Source of the DNA: Streptomyces lydicus
Lineage (GTDB): Bacteria > Actinomycetota > Actinomycetes > Streptomycetales > Streptomycetaceae
Reading direction: 5' to 3'
Assembly: GCF_000717345.1 (NCBI RefSeq)
Contig: NZ_JNZA01000023.1
Location: 1-64,000, forward strand
Length of the DNA stretch: 64,000 nt
Positions 33,970-42,735 of this stretch are shown here, piece by piece (the stretch's first letter is position 1; every line of letters begins with the position of its first letter). The notes below the pieces were generated by a model. That model was not told the DNA's origin. It searched no databases and saw only the letters and a program-made list of their open reading frames with translations. A program made the position numbers and the translations under genes.

Positions 33970-35421
33970 GTGTCCGTCCCGGTCTCCGTCCCGCATCTGA
34001 AGCGCAGCCTGCGCCGCTTCGACATCATGGCGATCGCGGTCGCCGCGGTGATCTCCTTCGACGTGATCGGGCAGATCGCCGCCGGCGGGGGCCAGGCCGT
34101 CACCTGGATCGCGGTCATCGCGGTGGGATTCCTGCTGCCCTACGCCCTGGTTTTCGCCGAGACCGGCGCCGCGTTCCCGCAGGAGGGCGGTCCGTACGTC
34201 TGGGTGGAGCTGGCGTTCGGCCGGCTGACGGCCGTGCTGACCACGATGTTCTACTGGGTCACCAATCCGGTCTGGCTCGGTGGCTCGCTGGTGTTCGTGG
34301 CGGCGGCGGCCTGGGACCGCTTCGTCTTCCCGCTCGGCTCGGCGACGGTGGCCGACTACGTCTTCAAGCTGGTCTTCATCTGGGCCGCGATCCTGACCGC
34401 GGTGATCTCGCTGCGGCGCGGCAAGTGGATCACCACGGCCGGCGCGGGGGCCAAGCTCCTGGCGCTGGCCTTCGTCACCGTCACGGCGGCGGCGTACGGC
34501 ATCCGGCACGGCTTCCGCGGACTGCACGACGCCGGCTTCGCCCCCACCGGCGCGGGGTTCCTGGCGCTGGTTCCGGTGCTGCTGTTCGCGTTCGTCGGCT
34601 TCGAGGGTCCCAATGCCGCGGGGGACGAGATGCTCGATCCGCAGCGCGACGTACCGGTGGCGATCGGGGTGTCCGGTGCCATCGCGACCGTCAGCTACCT
34701 GCTGCCGGTGCTGGCCATCGTCGCCGTCTCCCCGGGCGGGCGGATCACGGGGGTGGGCGGTTTCATGGAGGCCGCCCGGCTGGTCTTCGGGATCTACGGG
34801 GACGCGCAGGGGGCGCTGCTGGCCTTCGTCGCGGTGCTGTTCGCGGTGGCGCTCCTGACGCAGGGCAGCGCGTGGATGATCGTCGCCGACCGGATGCAGG
34901 CCATGGCGGCGGCCGACGGCGGTTTCTTCAGCCGGGGCCTGGGCGTCTTCCATGCGCGGCTGGGCACGCCGGTCCGGATGAACCTGCTGTCCGGGGTCAC
35001 CGCCACCGCCTTCATGGTCGCCGCCATGCATCTGGCGAGCGGGGACACCTCGGCCATCTTCGGCGTGGTGCTGACCGTCGCGATCACCACGTTGCTGCTG
35101 TCGTACATCGCCGTGATCCCCGCCCTGCTGGCGCTGCGGCTGCGCCACCCGGAGGCGCCCCGACCGTACCGGGTGCCCTTCGGCATCGGGGGCTTCGCCT
35201 GCGCGGACCTGCTGGTCTATGCCTGGATCCTGCTCGGCTGCTGGGTGGCCCTGTTTCCCGGCACCCTGGAGCGGTTCGTCGGCTTCCCGTACGACTTCCG
35301 GGCGACCTGGGGCGTCTCGCGGCTGACCTTCGAGACGTTCACGCTGGGCACGGTGGGGGTGCTGCTGGCGGTCGCCGCGGCGGGGTACGCGACCCAGCGG
35401 ATGCGGTCCCGGACCCGGTAG
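33970..35421 (+). CDS. APC superfamily amino acid/polyamine permease
   Basis: A 483-aa membrane transporter with about 12 hydrophobic segments. The N-terminus has the APC pattern LRRFDIMAIAVAAVISFDVIGQIAAGGG (unwound first helix region), and FAFVGFEGPNAAGDEMLDPQRDVP is the conserved loop after the sixth helix. ALRLRHPEAPRPYRVP near the C-terminus is also typical. It would exchange or import an amino acid or amine with protons; the substrate cannot be read. The GTG start at 33970 has GAGAGGAGG upstream. It stands alone. Confidence 0.9.
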   Translation: MSVPVSVPHLKRSLRRFDIMAIAVAAVISFDVIGQIAAGGGQAVTWIAVIAVGFLLPYALVFAETGAAFPQEGGPYVWVELAFGRLTAVLTTMFYWVTNPVWLGGSLVFVAAAAWDRFVFPLGSATVADYVFKLVFIWAAILTAVISLRRGKWITTAGAGAKLLALAFVTVTAAAYGIRHGFRGLHDAGFAPTGAGFLALVPVLLFAFVGFEGPNAAGDEMLDPQRDVPVAIGVSGAIATVSYLLPVLAIVAVSPGGRITGVGGFMEAARLVFGIYGDAQGALLAFVAVLFAVALLTQGSAWMIVADRMQAMAAADGGFFSRGLGVFHARLGTPVRMNLLSGVTATAFMVAAMHLASGDTSAIFGVVLTVAITTLLLSYIAVIPALLALRLRHPEAPRPYRVPFGIGGFACADLLVYAWILLGCWVALFPGTLERFVGFPYDFRATWGVSRLTFETFTLGTVGVLLAVAAAGYATQRMRSRTR

Positions 35422-35536
35422 GGCGGTACCGGCCGCGGGTGAATGTCCGGCACCTGCCCCGGCGTTGGGGGGATCGTGATTGCATGATCACGATCCGGGC
35501 GGATCGGCCCGGCCGCACAGTCTTCCAGGGGGTCTC

Positions 35537-36427
35537 ATGCCACGTCCGTTCCGTTTCGGCGTCAACATGCTCGCCATCGATACGGGTGCCGCCTGGCGCG
35601 AGAAGTGCCGGCGCGCCGAGGCGCTCGGCTATGACGTCCTGCTGGTCCCGGACCACCTGGGCATGCCGGCGCCGTTCCCCGCGCTGGTCGCCGCGGCGGA
35701 GGCGACGGAGCGGCCGCGGGTGGGCACCTTCGTCCTCAACGCCGGCTTCTTCCCGCCGGCGCTGCTGGCCCGCGAGGTGGCCACCACCGACGCGCTCACC
35801 GGCGGCCGGCTGGAGCTGGGGCTGGGGACGGGGTACGTCCGCGCGGAATTCGAGGCCGCCGGGCTGCCGTGGGGTACGCCCGGTGAGCGGGTGAACCGTC
35901 TGGTGCGCACCGTCGAGGAGCTGGACCGGCTGCTGGGCGATCCGGAGCACGCCCCGCGGGCGGCTCAGCGGCCGCGTCCGCCGCTGCTGATCGGCGGCAA
36001 CGGGCCGCGGATGCTGCGGCTGGCGGCCGAGCGCGCCGAGATCGCGGCGTTCACCGGAGGACGGCAGGCGCCCGGCAAGCCGGAGGGCACGTTGGAGCTG
36101 CTGCCTGCCGTGGAGCTGGCGGCGTCGGTGGCCAGGTATCAGGGGTACGCGGCCGGGCGCCCGGAGCCCGCCGAGCTGAACATCCTCGTACAGCGGGTAC
36201 TGGTCACCGACGACCGGCGGGCGGCGGCCCGGGAGATCGCCGCGCTGGGCGTCGGCCTGGACGAGGAGCAGGCGCTGGAGGCGCCGACGCTGCTGATCGG
36301 GACGGTGCGGCAGATGGCGGAGCAGCTGCGGGAGCGCCGCGAGCGGTACGGGTTCTCGTACATCACGGTCCTCGATCCCTACCTGGAGGCGTTCGCGCCG
36401 GTGCTGGAGGAGCTGCGGGGCAGCTGA
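35537..36427 (+). CDS. LLM class (F420-dependent-type) oxidoreductase
   Basis: A 296-aa TIM-barrel luciferase-like monooxygenase: FRFGVNMLAIDTGAAWREKCRRAEALGYDVLLVPDHLG, GGRLELGLGTGYVRAEFEAAGLP, RPPLLIGGNGPRMLRLAAE, and YGFSYITVLDPYLEAFAPVL. It resembles the TIGR03621 F420-binding group of actinomycetes. The cofactor is inferred from the family. ATG 35537 follows CAGGGGGTCTC. No biosynthetic partner is next to it. Confidence 0.88.
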   Translation: MPRPFRFGVNMLAIDTGAAWREKCRRAEALGYDVLLVPDHLGMPAPFPALVAAAEATERPRVGTFVLNAGFFPPALLAREVATTDALTGGRLELGLGTGYVRAEFEAAGLPWGTPGERVNRLVRTVEELDRLLGDPEHAPRAAQRPRPPLLIGGNGPRMLRLAAERAEIAAFTGGRQAPGKPEGTLELLPAVELAASVARYQGYAAGRPEPAELNILVQRVLVTDDRRAAAREIAALGVGLDEEQALEAPTLLIGTVRQMAEQLRERRERYGFSYITVLDPYLEAFAPVLEELRGS

Positions 36428-36498
36428 CGCCCGGCCGGCGGCGTCCGGCCTGTGGAAAACGTTCGACAGCGCGCTCGGGCCGGTGGTGGGATCGCGGA

Positions 36499-36921
36499 AT
36501 GACTGATCTTCAGGTTCGGGCCGGGACGCCGGCCGATCTCGATGCCGTGCTGGCCTTCTGGAAGGGTGCCGCCGAGGGCACCAGCATCAGCGACGACACC
36601 GACGGTGTGGCGCGGCTGGTGGCCCGCGACCCCGAGTCGCTGCTGCTGGCCGAGCGGTCCGGCGAGCTGGTGGGCACGGTGATCGCCGGCTTCGACGGCT
36701 GGCGCTGCCATCTCTACCGGCTGGCCGTGCACCCCGAGCACCGACGTCAGGGCATCGGCGGTGCGCTGCTGGCGGCCGCCGAGGAGCGGTTCCGCGCGCT
36801 GGGCGGCCGGCGCGGTGACGCGATGGTGCTCGACCGCAACGAACTGGCCCGGCATGCGTGGCGTGCGGCGGGCTACGCGCCGGAGCCGCAGTGGAGCCGC
36901 TGGGTCAAACACCTGGGCTGA
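36499..36921 (+). CDS. GNAT family N-acetyltransferase
   Basis: A 140-aa single-domain GNAT: LQVRAGTPADLDAVLAFW, LVGTVIAGFDGWRCHLYRLAVHPEHRRQGIGGALLAAAEERF with the RRQGIG acetyl-CoA loop, and RNELARHAWRAAGYAPEPQWSRWVK. The last pattern is like those of aminoglycoside or small-molecule acetyltransferases, but the substrate is unknown. Confidence 0.88.
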   Translation: MTDLQVRAGTPADLDAVLAFWKGAAEGTSISDDTDGVARLVARDPESLLLAERSGELVGTVIAGFDGWRCHLYRLAVHPEHRRQGIGGALLAAAEERFRALGGRRGDAMVLDRNELARHAWRAAGYAPEPQWSRWVKHLG

Positions 36922-37134
36922 GCTGGGCTGACCGCCGCAGAACCCTCTTGGGCCCGCCCCGTCCCACGGGGCGGGCCCACCCGCAACTTTGCTCATCCTT
37001 TACCATGGTGTTTCCTCTCCCCGATGAAAGGTGTGTGAGCGTCCAGTCATGGGCGAGCCTCCCAGTTGTCGAACACCGCGGCGACACAGCGCGAACCTCC
37101 CGATCCTGTTCGATCATGGGACGGAGGTGACTCG

Positions 37135-38481
37135 ATGACCGACCTGCTCCTCCTGGCCGTGGCACTCCTGCTGACCTTGGCCTGCGGTGTCTTCGTGGCG
37201 GCGGAATTCTCGCTGACGACCGTCGAGCGCAGCGACCTCCAACGGGCCGCCGAGCGCGGCGACCGGGGCGCGGACAGCGCCCTGAAGGCGGTCCGCAACC
37301 TCACCTTCCAGCTCTCCGGAGCCCAGCTCGGCATCACCGTCACCGGCCTGGTCATCGGCATGCTCTCCAAGCCGGCGATCGCCACCCTGCTGGCCGGACC
37401 GCTGGACGCGATCGGGCTGCCGCCCTCCGTGGCGGAGTCGCTGGCCCTGGTCCTCGGGACCGCGATCTCCACGGTCGTCCTGATGGTGGTCGGCGAGCTG
37501 GTCCCGAAGAACTGGGCCATCTCCAACCCGCTCGGCGTGGCCAGAAGGGTCGCCACCGCCCAGCGCGGGTTCAGCCGCGCCTTCAGGCCGTTCATCCGGC
37601 ACCTGAACAATGCCGCGAACCACATGGTGCGCCGGATGGGCCTGGAGCCCGCCGAGGAGCTGGCGTCGGCCCGCGGCCCCCAGGAGCTGGTGGCGCTGGC
37701 CCGGCACTCCGCCAAGGAAGGCGCGCTGGAGGCCGACACCGCCGAGCTGTTCGTCCGTACCCTCAACCTCGCCGACCTGACCGCGGAGAACGTCATGACG
37801 CCGCGGGTGCAGGTGGTGGCGCTGGAGGTGCAGTCCACCGCCGAGGACGTCGCCAACGCCACCCGCGCGACCGGCCTGTCCCGCTTCCCCGTCTACCGCG
37901 GCAGCCTGGACAGCGTCGTCGGCGTGGCGCACATCAAGGACGTGTTGGCCATCCCGGCCGAGCGCCGCCCCCGCCACCCGGCCTCCGAGCTGCTGCGCGA
38001 GCCCCTGCTGGTGCCCGCCACGCTGACCGTGGACCGGCTGCTGGACCGGCTGTCGGGCAAGCGGACCATGGCCGTGGTCATCGACGAGTACGGCGGCACG
38101 GCCGGTGTGGTGACGCTGGAGGACATCGTCGAGGAGGTGGTCGGCGAGGTCCGCGACGAGCACGACCCGCTGGAGACCCCCGACCTGGCACCGGCCGGCA
38201 CGGACGCCGAGGGCCGGCAGGTCTACCAGGCCGACGGCGCGGCCCGCACCGACCAGCTGGAGCGGATCGGCCTGCGGCTGCCGGACGGCCCGTACGAGAC
38301 CCTCGCCGGCCTGATCGCCACCGAACTGGGCCGGATACCGGCCGCCGGTGACCGCCTGGAGGTGGCCGGCTGGACCATGGAAGTCCTGGATGCCTCCGGC
38401 CATCGCGCGGCGCGGGTGCTGCTGCACGCGCCGCTGCCGGGCAACAGCACCGACGAGCACAGGACGGAGGCCGGCCGGTGA
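37135..38481 (+). CDS. CNNM/CorC-type membrane protein 1 (hemolysin-related)
   Basis: A 448-aa protein with an N-terminal CNNM/DUF21 membrane domain (three to four helices; VFVAAEFSLTTVERSDLQ, LGTAISTVVLMVVGELVPKNWAI), two CBS domains (ENVMTPRVQVVALEV; RFPVYRGSLDSVVGVAHIKDVL; AVVIDEYGGTAGVVTLEDIVEEVVGEVRDE) and a C-terminal CorC_HlyC domain (TDQLERIGLRLPDGPYETLAGLI). Relatives transport or regulate Mg2+ or Co2+; others were named hemolysins. ATG 37135 follows ACGGAGG. It overlaps the next paralogue (GTGA), so the two membrane proteins are made together. Confidence 0.9.
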   Translation: MTDLLLLAVALLLTLACGVFVAAEFSLTTVERSDLQRAAERGDRGADSALKAVRNLTFQLSGAQLGITVTGLVIGMLSKPAIATLLAGPLDAIGLPPSVAESLALVLGTAISTVVLMVVGELVPKNWAISNPLGVARRVATAQRGFSRAFRPFIRHLNNAANHMVRRMGLEPAEELASARGPQELVALARHSAKEGALEADTAELFVRTLNLADLTAENVMTPRVQVVALEVQSTAEDVANATRATGLSRFPVYRGSLDSVVGVAHIKDVLAIPAERRPRHPASELLREPLLVPATLTVDRLLDRLSGKRTMAVVIDEYGGTAGVVTLEDIVEEVVGEVRDEHDPLETPDLAPAGTDAEGRQVYQADGAARTDQLERIGLRLPDGPYETLAGLIATELGRIPAAGDRLEVAGWTMEVLDASGHRAARVLLHAPLPGNSTDEHRTEAGR

Positions 38482-39482
38482 CCGCGCTACAGCTCTTCGT
38501 CGGCCTGCTGACGCTGGTCGTCAACGCCTTCTTCGTCGGCGCCGAATTCGCCCTGATCTCGGTGCGCCGCAGCCAGATCGAGCCGTACGCCGAGCGCGGT
38601 GACCGCCGCGCGACCAGTGTCATGTGGGGACTGCAGCACGTCTCGGCCCTGCTGGCGGCCGCCCAACTGGGCATCACGCTGTGCACCCTGGTGCTGGGCG
38701 CGGTCGCCGAGCCGGCCATCGCGCATCTCCTGGAGCCGGTGTTCAACGCGGTGGGCATCTCCGAGACCCTGGTCCACCCGATCTCGTTCGTGATCGCCCT
38801 GTCCCTGGCGACCTATCTGCACATGCTCTTCGGCGAGATGGTGCCGAAGAACGTCGCGCTCGCCGAGCCGGTGCGCAGTGCGCTGATGCTGGGCCCGCCG
38901 CTGGTCGCGCTGACCCGGGCGCTGCGCCCGGTGATCTTCGCGATCAACGCGCTCGCCAACGCGCTGCTCAAGGTGCTGCGGGTGGAGACCAGGGACGAGG
39001 TCACCGCGACGTTCTCGGACGCCCAGCTCGCGCGGATGGTCGAGGACTCCCGGCAGGCCGGACTGCTCGACGAACGGGCCCAGGACCGGCTGCGGGACGC
39101 CCTGGAACTGGGCCGCCGCCCGGTCCGGGACGTGGTGCTGCCGGTGGAGAAGGTCGTCCACGCCCGGATGGGGGTCACCCCCGAGGAGCTGGAGCAGCTG
39201 GCCGCCGAGTCCGGCTTCTCCCGCTTCCCGGTCGTCGACGAGACCCGCCGCATCCTCGGCTACCTGCACGTCAAGGACGCACTGGACGCCACCCCGCGGC
39301 ATGAGCCGTTCCCGGTCTCGGCGCTGCGCCCGATCGCCCGCGTCAAGGCCGCGACGCCACTGGACGACGTACTGACCGCGATGCGCGGCTCCCGCACCCA
39401 CCTTGCCGCGGTGATCGGCGACGACGGCCGCCTGGCGGGACTGGTGACGATGGAGGACGTACTGCGGGAGCTGGTTCTTTAG
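38478..39482 (+). CDS. CNNM/CorC-type membrane protein 2, lacking the C-terminal domain
   Basis: A 334-aa paralogue of the preceding protein. It keeps the DUF21 domain (NAFFVGAEFALISVRRSQIEPYAE; LHMLFGEMVPKNVALAEP) and both CBS repeats (RDVVLPVEKVVHARMG; SRFPVVDETRRILGYLHVKDAL; LAAVIGDDGRLAGLVTMEDVLRELVL) but ends there, with no CorC_HlyC domain. GTG 38478 overlaps the upstream stop codon. The pairing of a full and a short form suggests a hetero-oligomeric membrane complex, which is inference. Confidence 0.9.
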   Translation: MTALQLFVGLLTLVVNAFFVGAEFALISVRRSQIEPYAERGDRRATSVMWGLQHVSALLAAAQLGITLCTLVLGAVAEPAIAHLLEPVFNAVGISETLVHPISFVIALSLATYLHMLFGEMVPKNVALAEPVRSALMLGPPLVALTRALRPVIFAINALANALLKVLRVETRDEVTATFSDAQLARMVEDSRQAGLLDERAQDRLRDALELGRRPVRDVVLPVEKVVHARMGVTPEELEQLAAESGFSRFPVVDETRRILGYLHVKDALDATPRHEPFPVSALRPIARVKAATPLDDVLTAMRGSRTHLAAVIGDDGRLAGLVTMEDVLRELVL

Positions 39483-39573
39483 CCCCCAGCAGGTCAGGGG
39501 GCGGATACACCGGCACCGGAGGGCGGACGCCCGCCCCCACCGACCACCTCCAGAAGCCGAAAACGTGGGCCAC

Positions 39574-39579
39574 TAAACT
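39574..39579 (+). promoter_or_regulatory. -10 element of a likely leaderless transcript (SGNH hydrolase)
   Basis: TAAACT lies nine bases before the ATG at 39589, there is no Shine-Dalgarno sequence in between, and transcription would begin at or next to the A of the start codon. No clear -35 is seen. Confidence 0.5.
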
Positions 39580-39588
39580 CATCGCTTC

Positions 39589-40425
39589 ATGGAGATGAAT
39601 GCCCCCTACACCAGTTTCGTCGCAGTCGGCGACAGCTTCACCGAAGGCATGTCGGACGGCCTGCCGGACGGCTCGTACCGCGGCTGGGCCGACCTGCTCG
39701 CCGCCCGGCTGGCCGCGCTGAGCCCCGGGTTCCGCTACGCCAATCTCGCGGTGCGCGGCAAACTGATCCGGCAGATCGCCGACGAGCAGTGCGGCCCCGC
39801 GGCCTCGATGGGCGCGGACCTGGTGACGCTGGTCGGCGGCCTCAACGACGTGCTGCGGCCCAAGTGCGACGTGGAGCAGGTGTGCGCCACGCTGGAGGAC
39901 GCCGCGGGGCTGCTGGCCAGGGGTGGCGGCCAACTGGTGCTGATGCGCAGTCCGGCGCGGCAGGGCCCGGTGCTGGAACGCTTCCGGCCGCGCATGGAGC
40001 GCCTGTTCGCCCGGATCGACGAGCTGGCCGTACGGCACGGAGCGGTGGTCGTGGACCTGTACGGGTCCCGCGCGCTGGCCGACGCCCGGCTGTGGGCGGA
40101 CGACCGGCTGCATCTGAACGCCGAGGGGCACCGCCGCGTGGCGGAGGCCGTCTGGCAGGCGCTCGGCCTGCCGGCCGCATCGGACTGGGACGCGCCGCTG
40201 CCGGCCGCGGTGGCGCCGGGCTGGGGTGCCCGCCGGGCCGCGGATCTGCGGTTCGCGCGGGAGCATCTGGTGCCGTGGATAGGGCGGCGGCTCACCGGCC
40301 GGTCCTCGGGGGACGGCCGGACGGGCGCGCACGCCGGTCCTGAGCCGGGCGGAGCGTTCTGGGTGAGCCCGGCGGACCACACGGACCCCGGACCGGTGAC
40401 GGGGTGGGGACGCGCGGGGGCGTGA
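39589..40425 (+). CDS. SGNH/GDSL hydrolase
   Basis: A 278-aa cytoplasmic SGNH-fold esterase/lipase. The four blocks are visible: FVAVGDSFTEGMSDG (nucleophile serine), NLAVRGKLIRQI (glycine block), LVGGLNDVLRP (asparagine block), and DRLHLNAEGHRRVA (Asp and His). No signal peptide is present. The C-terminal ~60 residues are charged and low-complexity. A TAAACT hexamer close to the start suggests leaderless expression. The ester substrate is unknown. Confidence 0.9.
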   Translation: MEMNAPYTSFVAVGDSFTEGMSDGLPDGSYRGWADLLAARLAALSPGFRYANLAVRGKLIRQIADEQCGPAASMGADLVTLVGGLNDVLRPKCDVEQVCATLEDAAGLLARGGGQLVLMRSPARQGPVLERFRPRMERLFARIDELAVRHGAVVVDLYGSRALADARLWADDRLHLNAEGHRRVAEAVWQALGLPAASDWDAPLPAAVAPGWGARRAADLRFAREHLVPWIGRRLTGRSSGDGRTGAHAGPEPGGAFWVSPADHTDPGPVTGWGRAGA

Positions 40426-40519
40426 GCCGGCATCCGTCGCCGGACTCCGGCCGGTGCCGGTGCGGGGCCTGTAGGAAACCACAGGTTGGGGCGGGGCGCT
40501 GGCCTGCGGGAATCGCCAG

Positions 40520-40525
40520 TAGACT
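40520..40525 (+). promoter_or_regulatory. -10 element of a likely leaderless purB transcript
   Basis: TAGACT ends eight bases before GTG 40534, with no ribosome binding site between. The distance places the transcript start at the GTG itself. A -35 box is not obvious. Confidence 0.5.
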
Positions 40526-40533
40526 CTGACCAC

Positions 40534-41976
40534 GTGACTGCTGTGTCTGCGAAGCCTCGCATCCCCAATGTCCTGGCCGGCCGCTACGCCTCCGCGGAGC
40601 TGGCTGTGCTGTGGTCCCCCGAATACAAGGTCAAGCTGGAGCGGAAGCTGTGGCTTGCCGTGCTGCGTGCACAGAAGGACCTGGGGGTGGCGGTCCCGGA
40701 GGAGGCGCTGGCCGACTACGAACGGGTCCTGGAGAACGTCGACCTGGCGTCGATCGCCGAGCGTGAGAAGGTCACCCGGCACGACGTCAAGGCCCGTATC
40801 GAGGAGTTCAACGCCCTCGCCGGCCACGAGCAGGTCCACAAGGGCATGACCTCCCGCGACCTGACCGAGAACGTCGAACAGCTGCAGGTGCGGCTGTCGC
40901 TGGAGCTGATGCGGGACCGTACGGTCGCCGTGCTGGCCCGGCTGGGCTCGCTGGCCGCCCAGCACGCCGAGCTGGTGATGGCCGGCCGCTCGCACAACGT
41001 CGCCGCCCAGGCCACCACGCTGGGCAAGCGCTTCGCGACCGCGGCCGACGAGCTGCTGGTGGCGTACGCGCGCCTCACGGAGCTGCTCTCCCGCTACCCG
41101 CTGCGCGGCATCAAGGGCCCCGTCGGCACCGCTCAGGACATGCTGGACCTGCTGGGCGGCGACGCGGACAAGCTGGCAGAGCTGGAGCAGCGGATCGCCG
41201 GCCACCTCGGCTTCGGGCAGGCGTTCACGTCCGTCGGCCAGGTCTACCCGCGGTCGCTGGACTACGAGGTGGTGACGTCGCTGGTGCAGCTGGCCGCCGC
41301 GCCTTCCTCGCTGGCCAAGACGATCCGGCTGATGGCCGGGCACGAGCTGGTGACCGAGGGCTTCAAGCCCGGCCAGGTCGGTTCGTCGGCGATGCCGCAC
41401 AAGATGAACACCCGCTCCTGCGAGCGCGTCAACGGCCTGATGGTCATCCTGCGCGGCTACGCGTCGATGGCCGGTGAGCTCTCCGGCGACCAGTGGAACG
41501 AGGGCGACGTGTCCTGCTCCGTGGTGCGCCGGGTCGCCCTGCCGGACTCGTTCTTCGCGCTGGACGGCCTGCTGGAGACGTTCCTGACGGTGCTCGACGA
41601 GTTCGGCGCCTTCCCGGCGGTCGTCGCCCGTGAGCTGGACCGCTACCTGCCCTTCCTCGCCACGACGAAGGTGCTGATGGCGTCCGTACGCGCCGGTGTG
41701 GGCCGCGAGGAGGCGCACGAGGCGATCAAGGAGAACGCGGTCGCCTCGGCGCTGGCCATGCGGGAGCAGGGCGTCGAGCGCAACGAGCTGCTGGACAAGC
41801 TGGCCGCCGATGCGCGGATCCCGCTGGACAAGCCGCAGCTGGACGACCTGATGGCGGACAAGCTCTCCTTCACCGGCGCGGCGGCCGCCCAGGTCGCGTC
41901 CGTCGTCGCCCGGATCGAGGAAGTCGCCAAGCAGCACCCGGAGGCGGCGGCCTACACCCCGGGCGCGATCCTCTGA
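40534..41976 (+). CDS. purB: adenylosuccinate lyase
   Basis: A 480-aa lyase acting twice in purine synthesis, cleaving SAICAR and adenylosuccinate with release of fumarate. It has the family signature GSSAMPHKMNTRSCER, with the catalytic-loop serine, plus GMTSRDLTENVEQ, AGRSHNVAAQATTLGKRFA and GIKGPVGTAQDML. GTG 40534 (VTAVSAKPRIPN) is chosen because family sequence begins there and a -10-like TAGACT directly precedes it. The gene is followed 10 bases later by mug. Confidence 0.96.
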   Translation: MTAVSAKPRIPNVLAGRYASAELAVLWSPEYKVKLERKLWLAVLRAQKDLGVAVPEEALADYERVLENVDLASIAEREKVTRHDVKARIEEFNALAGHEQVHKGMTSRDLTENVEQLQVRLSLELMRDRTVAVLARLGSLAAQHAELVMAGRSHNVAAQATTLGKRFATAADELLVAYARLTELLSRYPLRGIKGPVGTAQDMLDLLGGDADKLAELEQRIAGHLGFGQAFTSVGQVYPRSLDYEVVTSLVQLAAAPSSLAKTIRLMAGHELVTEGFKPGQVGSSAMPHKMNTRSCERVNGLMVILRGYASMAGELSGDQWNEGDVSCSVVRRVALPDSFFALDGLLETFLTVLDEFGAFPAVVARELDRYLPFLATTKVLMASVRAGVGREEAHEAIKENAVASALAMREQGVERNELLDKLAADARIPLDKPQLDDLMADKLSFTGAAAAQVASVVARIEEVAKQHPEAAAYTPGAIL

Positions 41977-41986
41977 CGGGACCGTC

Positions 41987-42544
41987 GTGCGTTTCACCCC
42001 CGAAGAACTGGAAGCCGCTCGCGACCGCCTCGTCCCTGACGTGGTCGCGAGCGGCCTTCACGTGCTGTTCTGCGGAATCAACCCCGGGCTGATGACGGCG
42101 GTGACCGGCCACCACTTCGCGCGGCCCGGCAACCGCTTCTGGCCGGTGCTGCACGCCGCAGGCTTCACGCCCCGCCGGTTCCGGCCCGACGAGCAGGAGG
42201 AGCTGCCGGCGCACGGCCTCGGCATCACCAACGTCGTGGCCCGGGCGACGGCCAGGGCGGACGAGCTGACCGCCGCGGAGTACCGCGAGGGCGGGCGGCT
42301 GCTGGCCGAGAAGGTGGCCCGGCTGCGGCCGCGCTGGCTGGCCGTCGCCGGGGTCACCGCGTACCGCGTCGCCTTTGACGACAAGCACGCCGCGATCGGG
42401 CCGCAGGAGCGGACGCTGGGCGACACCCGCATCTGGGCGCTGCCGAACCCCAGCGGTCTCAACGCCCACTGGACACTGCAGACGATGGCCGAGGAGTACG
42501 GGCGGCTGCGGGCGGCGGCATTCGCGGAGGTCGACCCCGCATAG
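41987..42544 (+). CDS. mug: G/U mismatch-specific DNA glycosylase (Mug family)
   Basis: A 185-aa uracil-DNA glycosylase superfamily enzyme that removes uracil or ethenocytosine opposite guanine. The active-site block is LFCGINPGLMTAVTGHHFARPGNRFW, with the Mug asparagine (GINPG), and the second motif is LPNPSGLNAHW. Also LGITNVVARATARADEL. The GTG start is 10 bases after purB, suggesting co-transcription. Confidence 0.94.
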   Translation: MRFTPEELEAARDRLVPDVVASGLHVLFCGINPGLMTAVTGHHFARPGNRFWPVLHAAGFTPRRFRPDEQEELPAHGLGITNVVARATARADELTAAEYREGGRLLAEKVARLRPRWLAVAGVTAYRVAFDDKHAAIGPQERTLGDTRIWALPNPSGLNAHWTLQTMAEEYGRLRAAAFAEVDPA

Positions 42545-42677
42545 GGCTCCGCGGGCGGGGGCGCGGCGGGCGCGTTTGAATGGAGGAACCGGGGCCTTCT
42601 GCGGACCGTACGGACCTTCGCCCCGGCCGCTCAGCTGCCGTTCGGCTGCGCGTCACCTTGAAGGCGTGTACATGCCA

Positions 42678-42702
42678 CGGTGACAGCTCTACGCTGTCGC
42701 CG
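42678..42702 (+). promoter_or_regulatory. hairpin in the leader of the phosphoesterase operon
   Basis: CGGTGACAGC and GCTGTCGCCG pair at nine of ten positions around a TCTAC loop, 34 bases before the GTG start at 42736. Its role is unknown; it may be an operator or an RNA stem. Confidence 0.4.
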
Positions 42703-42735
42703 CCCGCGTACCCCCACTTCCGTACGGAGGCCCCC

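Noticed and set aside
33685..35148. A 487-codon minus-strand frame opposite the APC permease gene.
   Set aside because: Asp/Gly/Gln/Arg-rich shadow without motifs; the permease on the plus strand is unambiguous.
36922..37134. Possible metal-sensing riboswitch in the leader of the CNNM/CorC genes.
   Set aside because: The 200-base leader contains no M-box or other riboswitch block that I could recognise.
42650..42700. Possible PHO box (GTCACC units) before the secreted phosphoesterase gene.
   Set aside because: Only one unit resembles the consensus and the 11-base periodicity is absent; recorded only as a hairpin.
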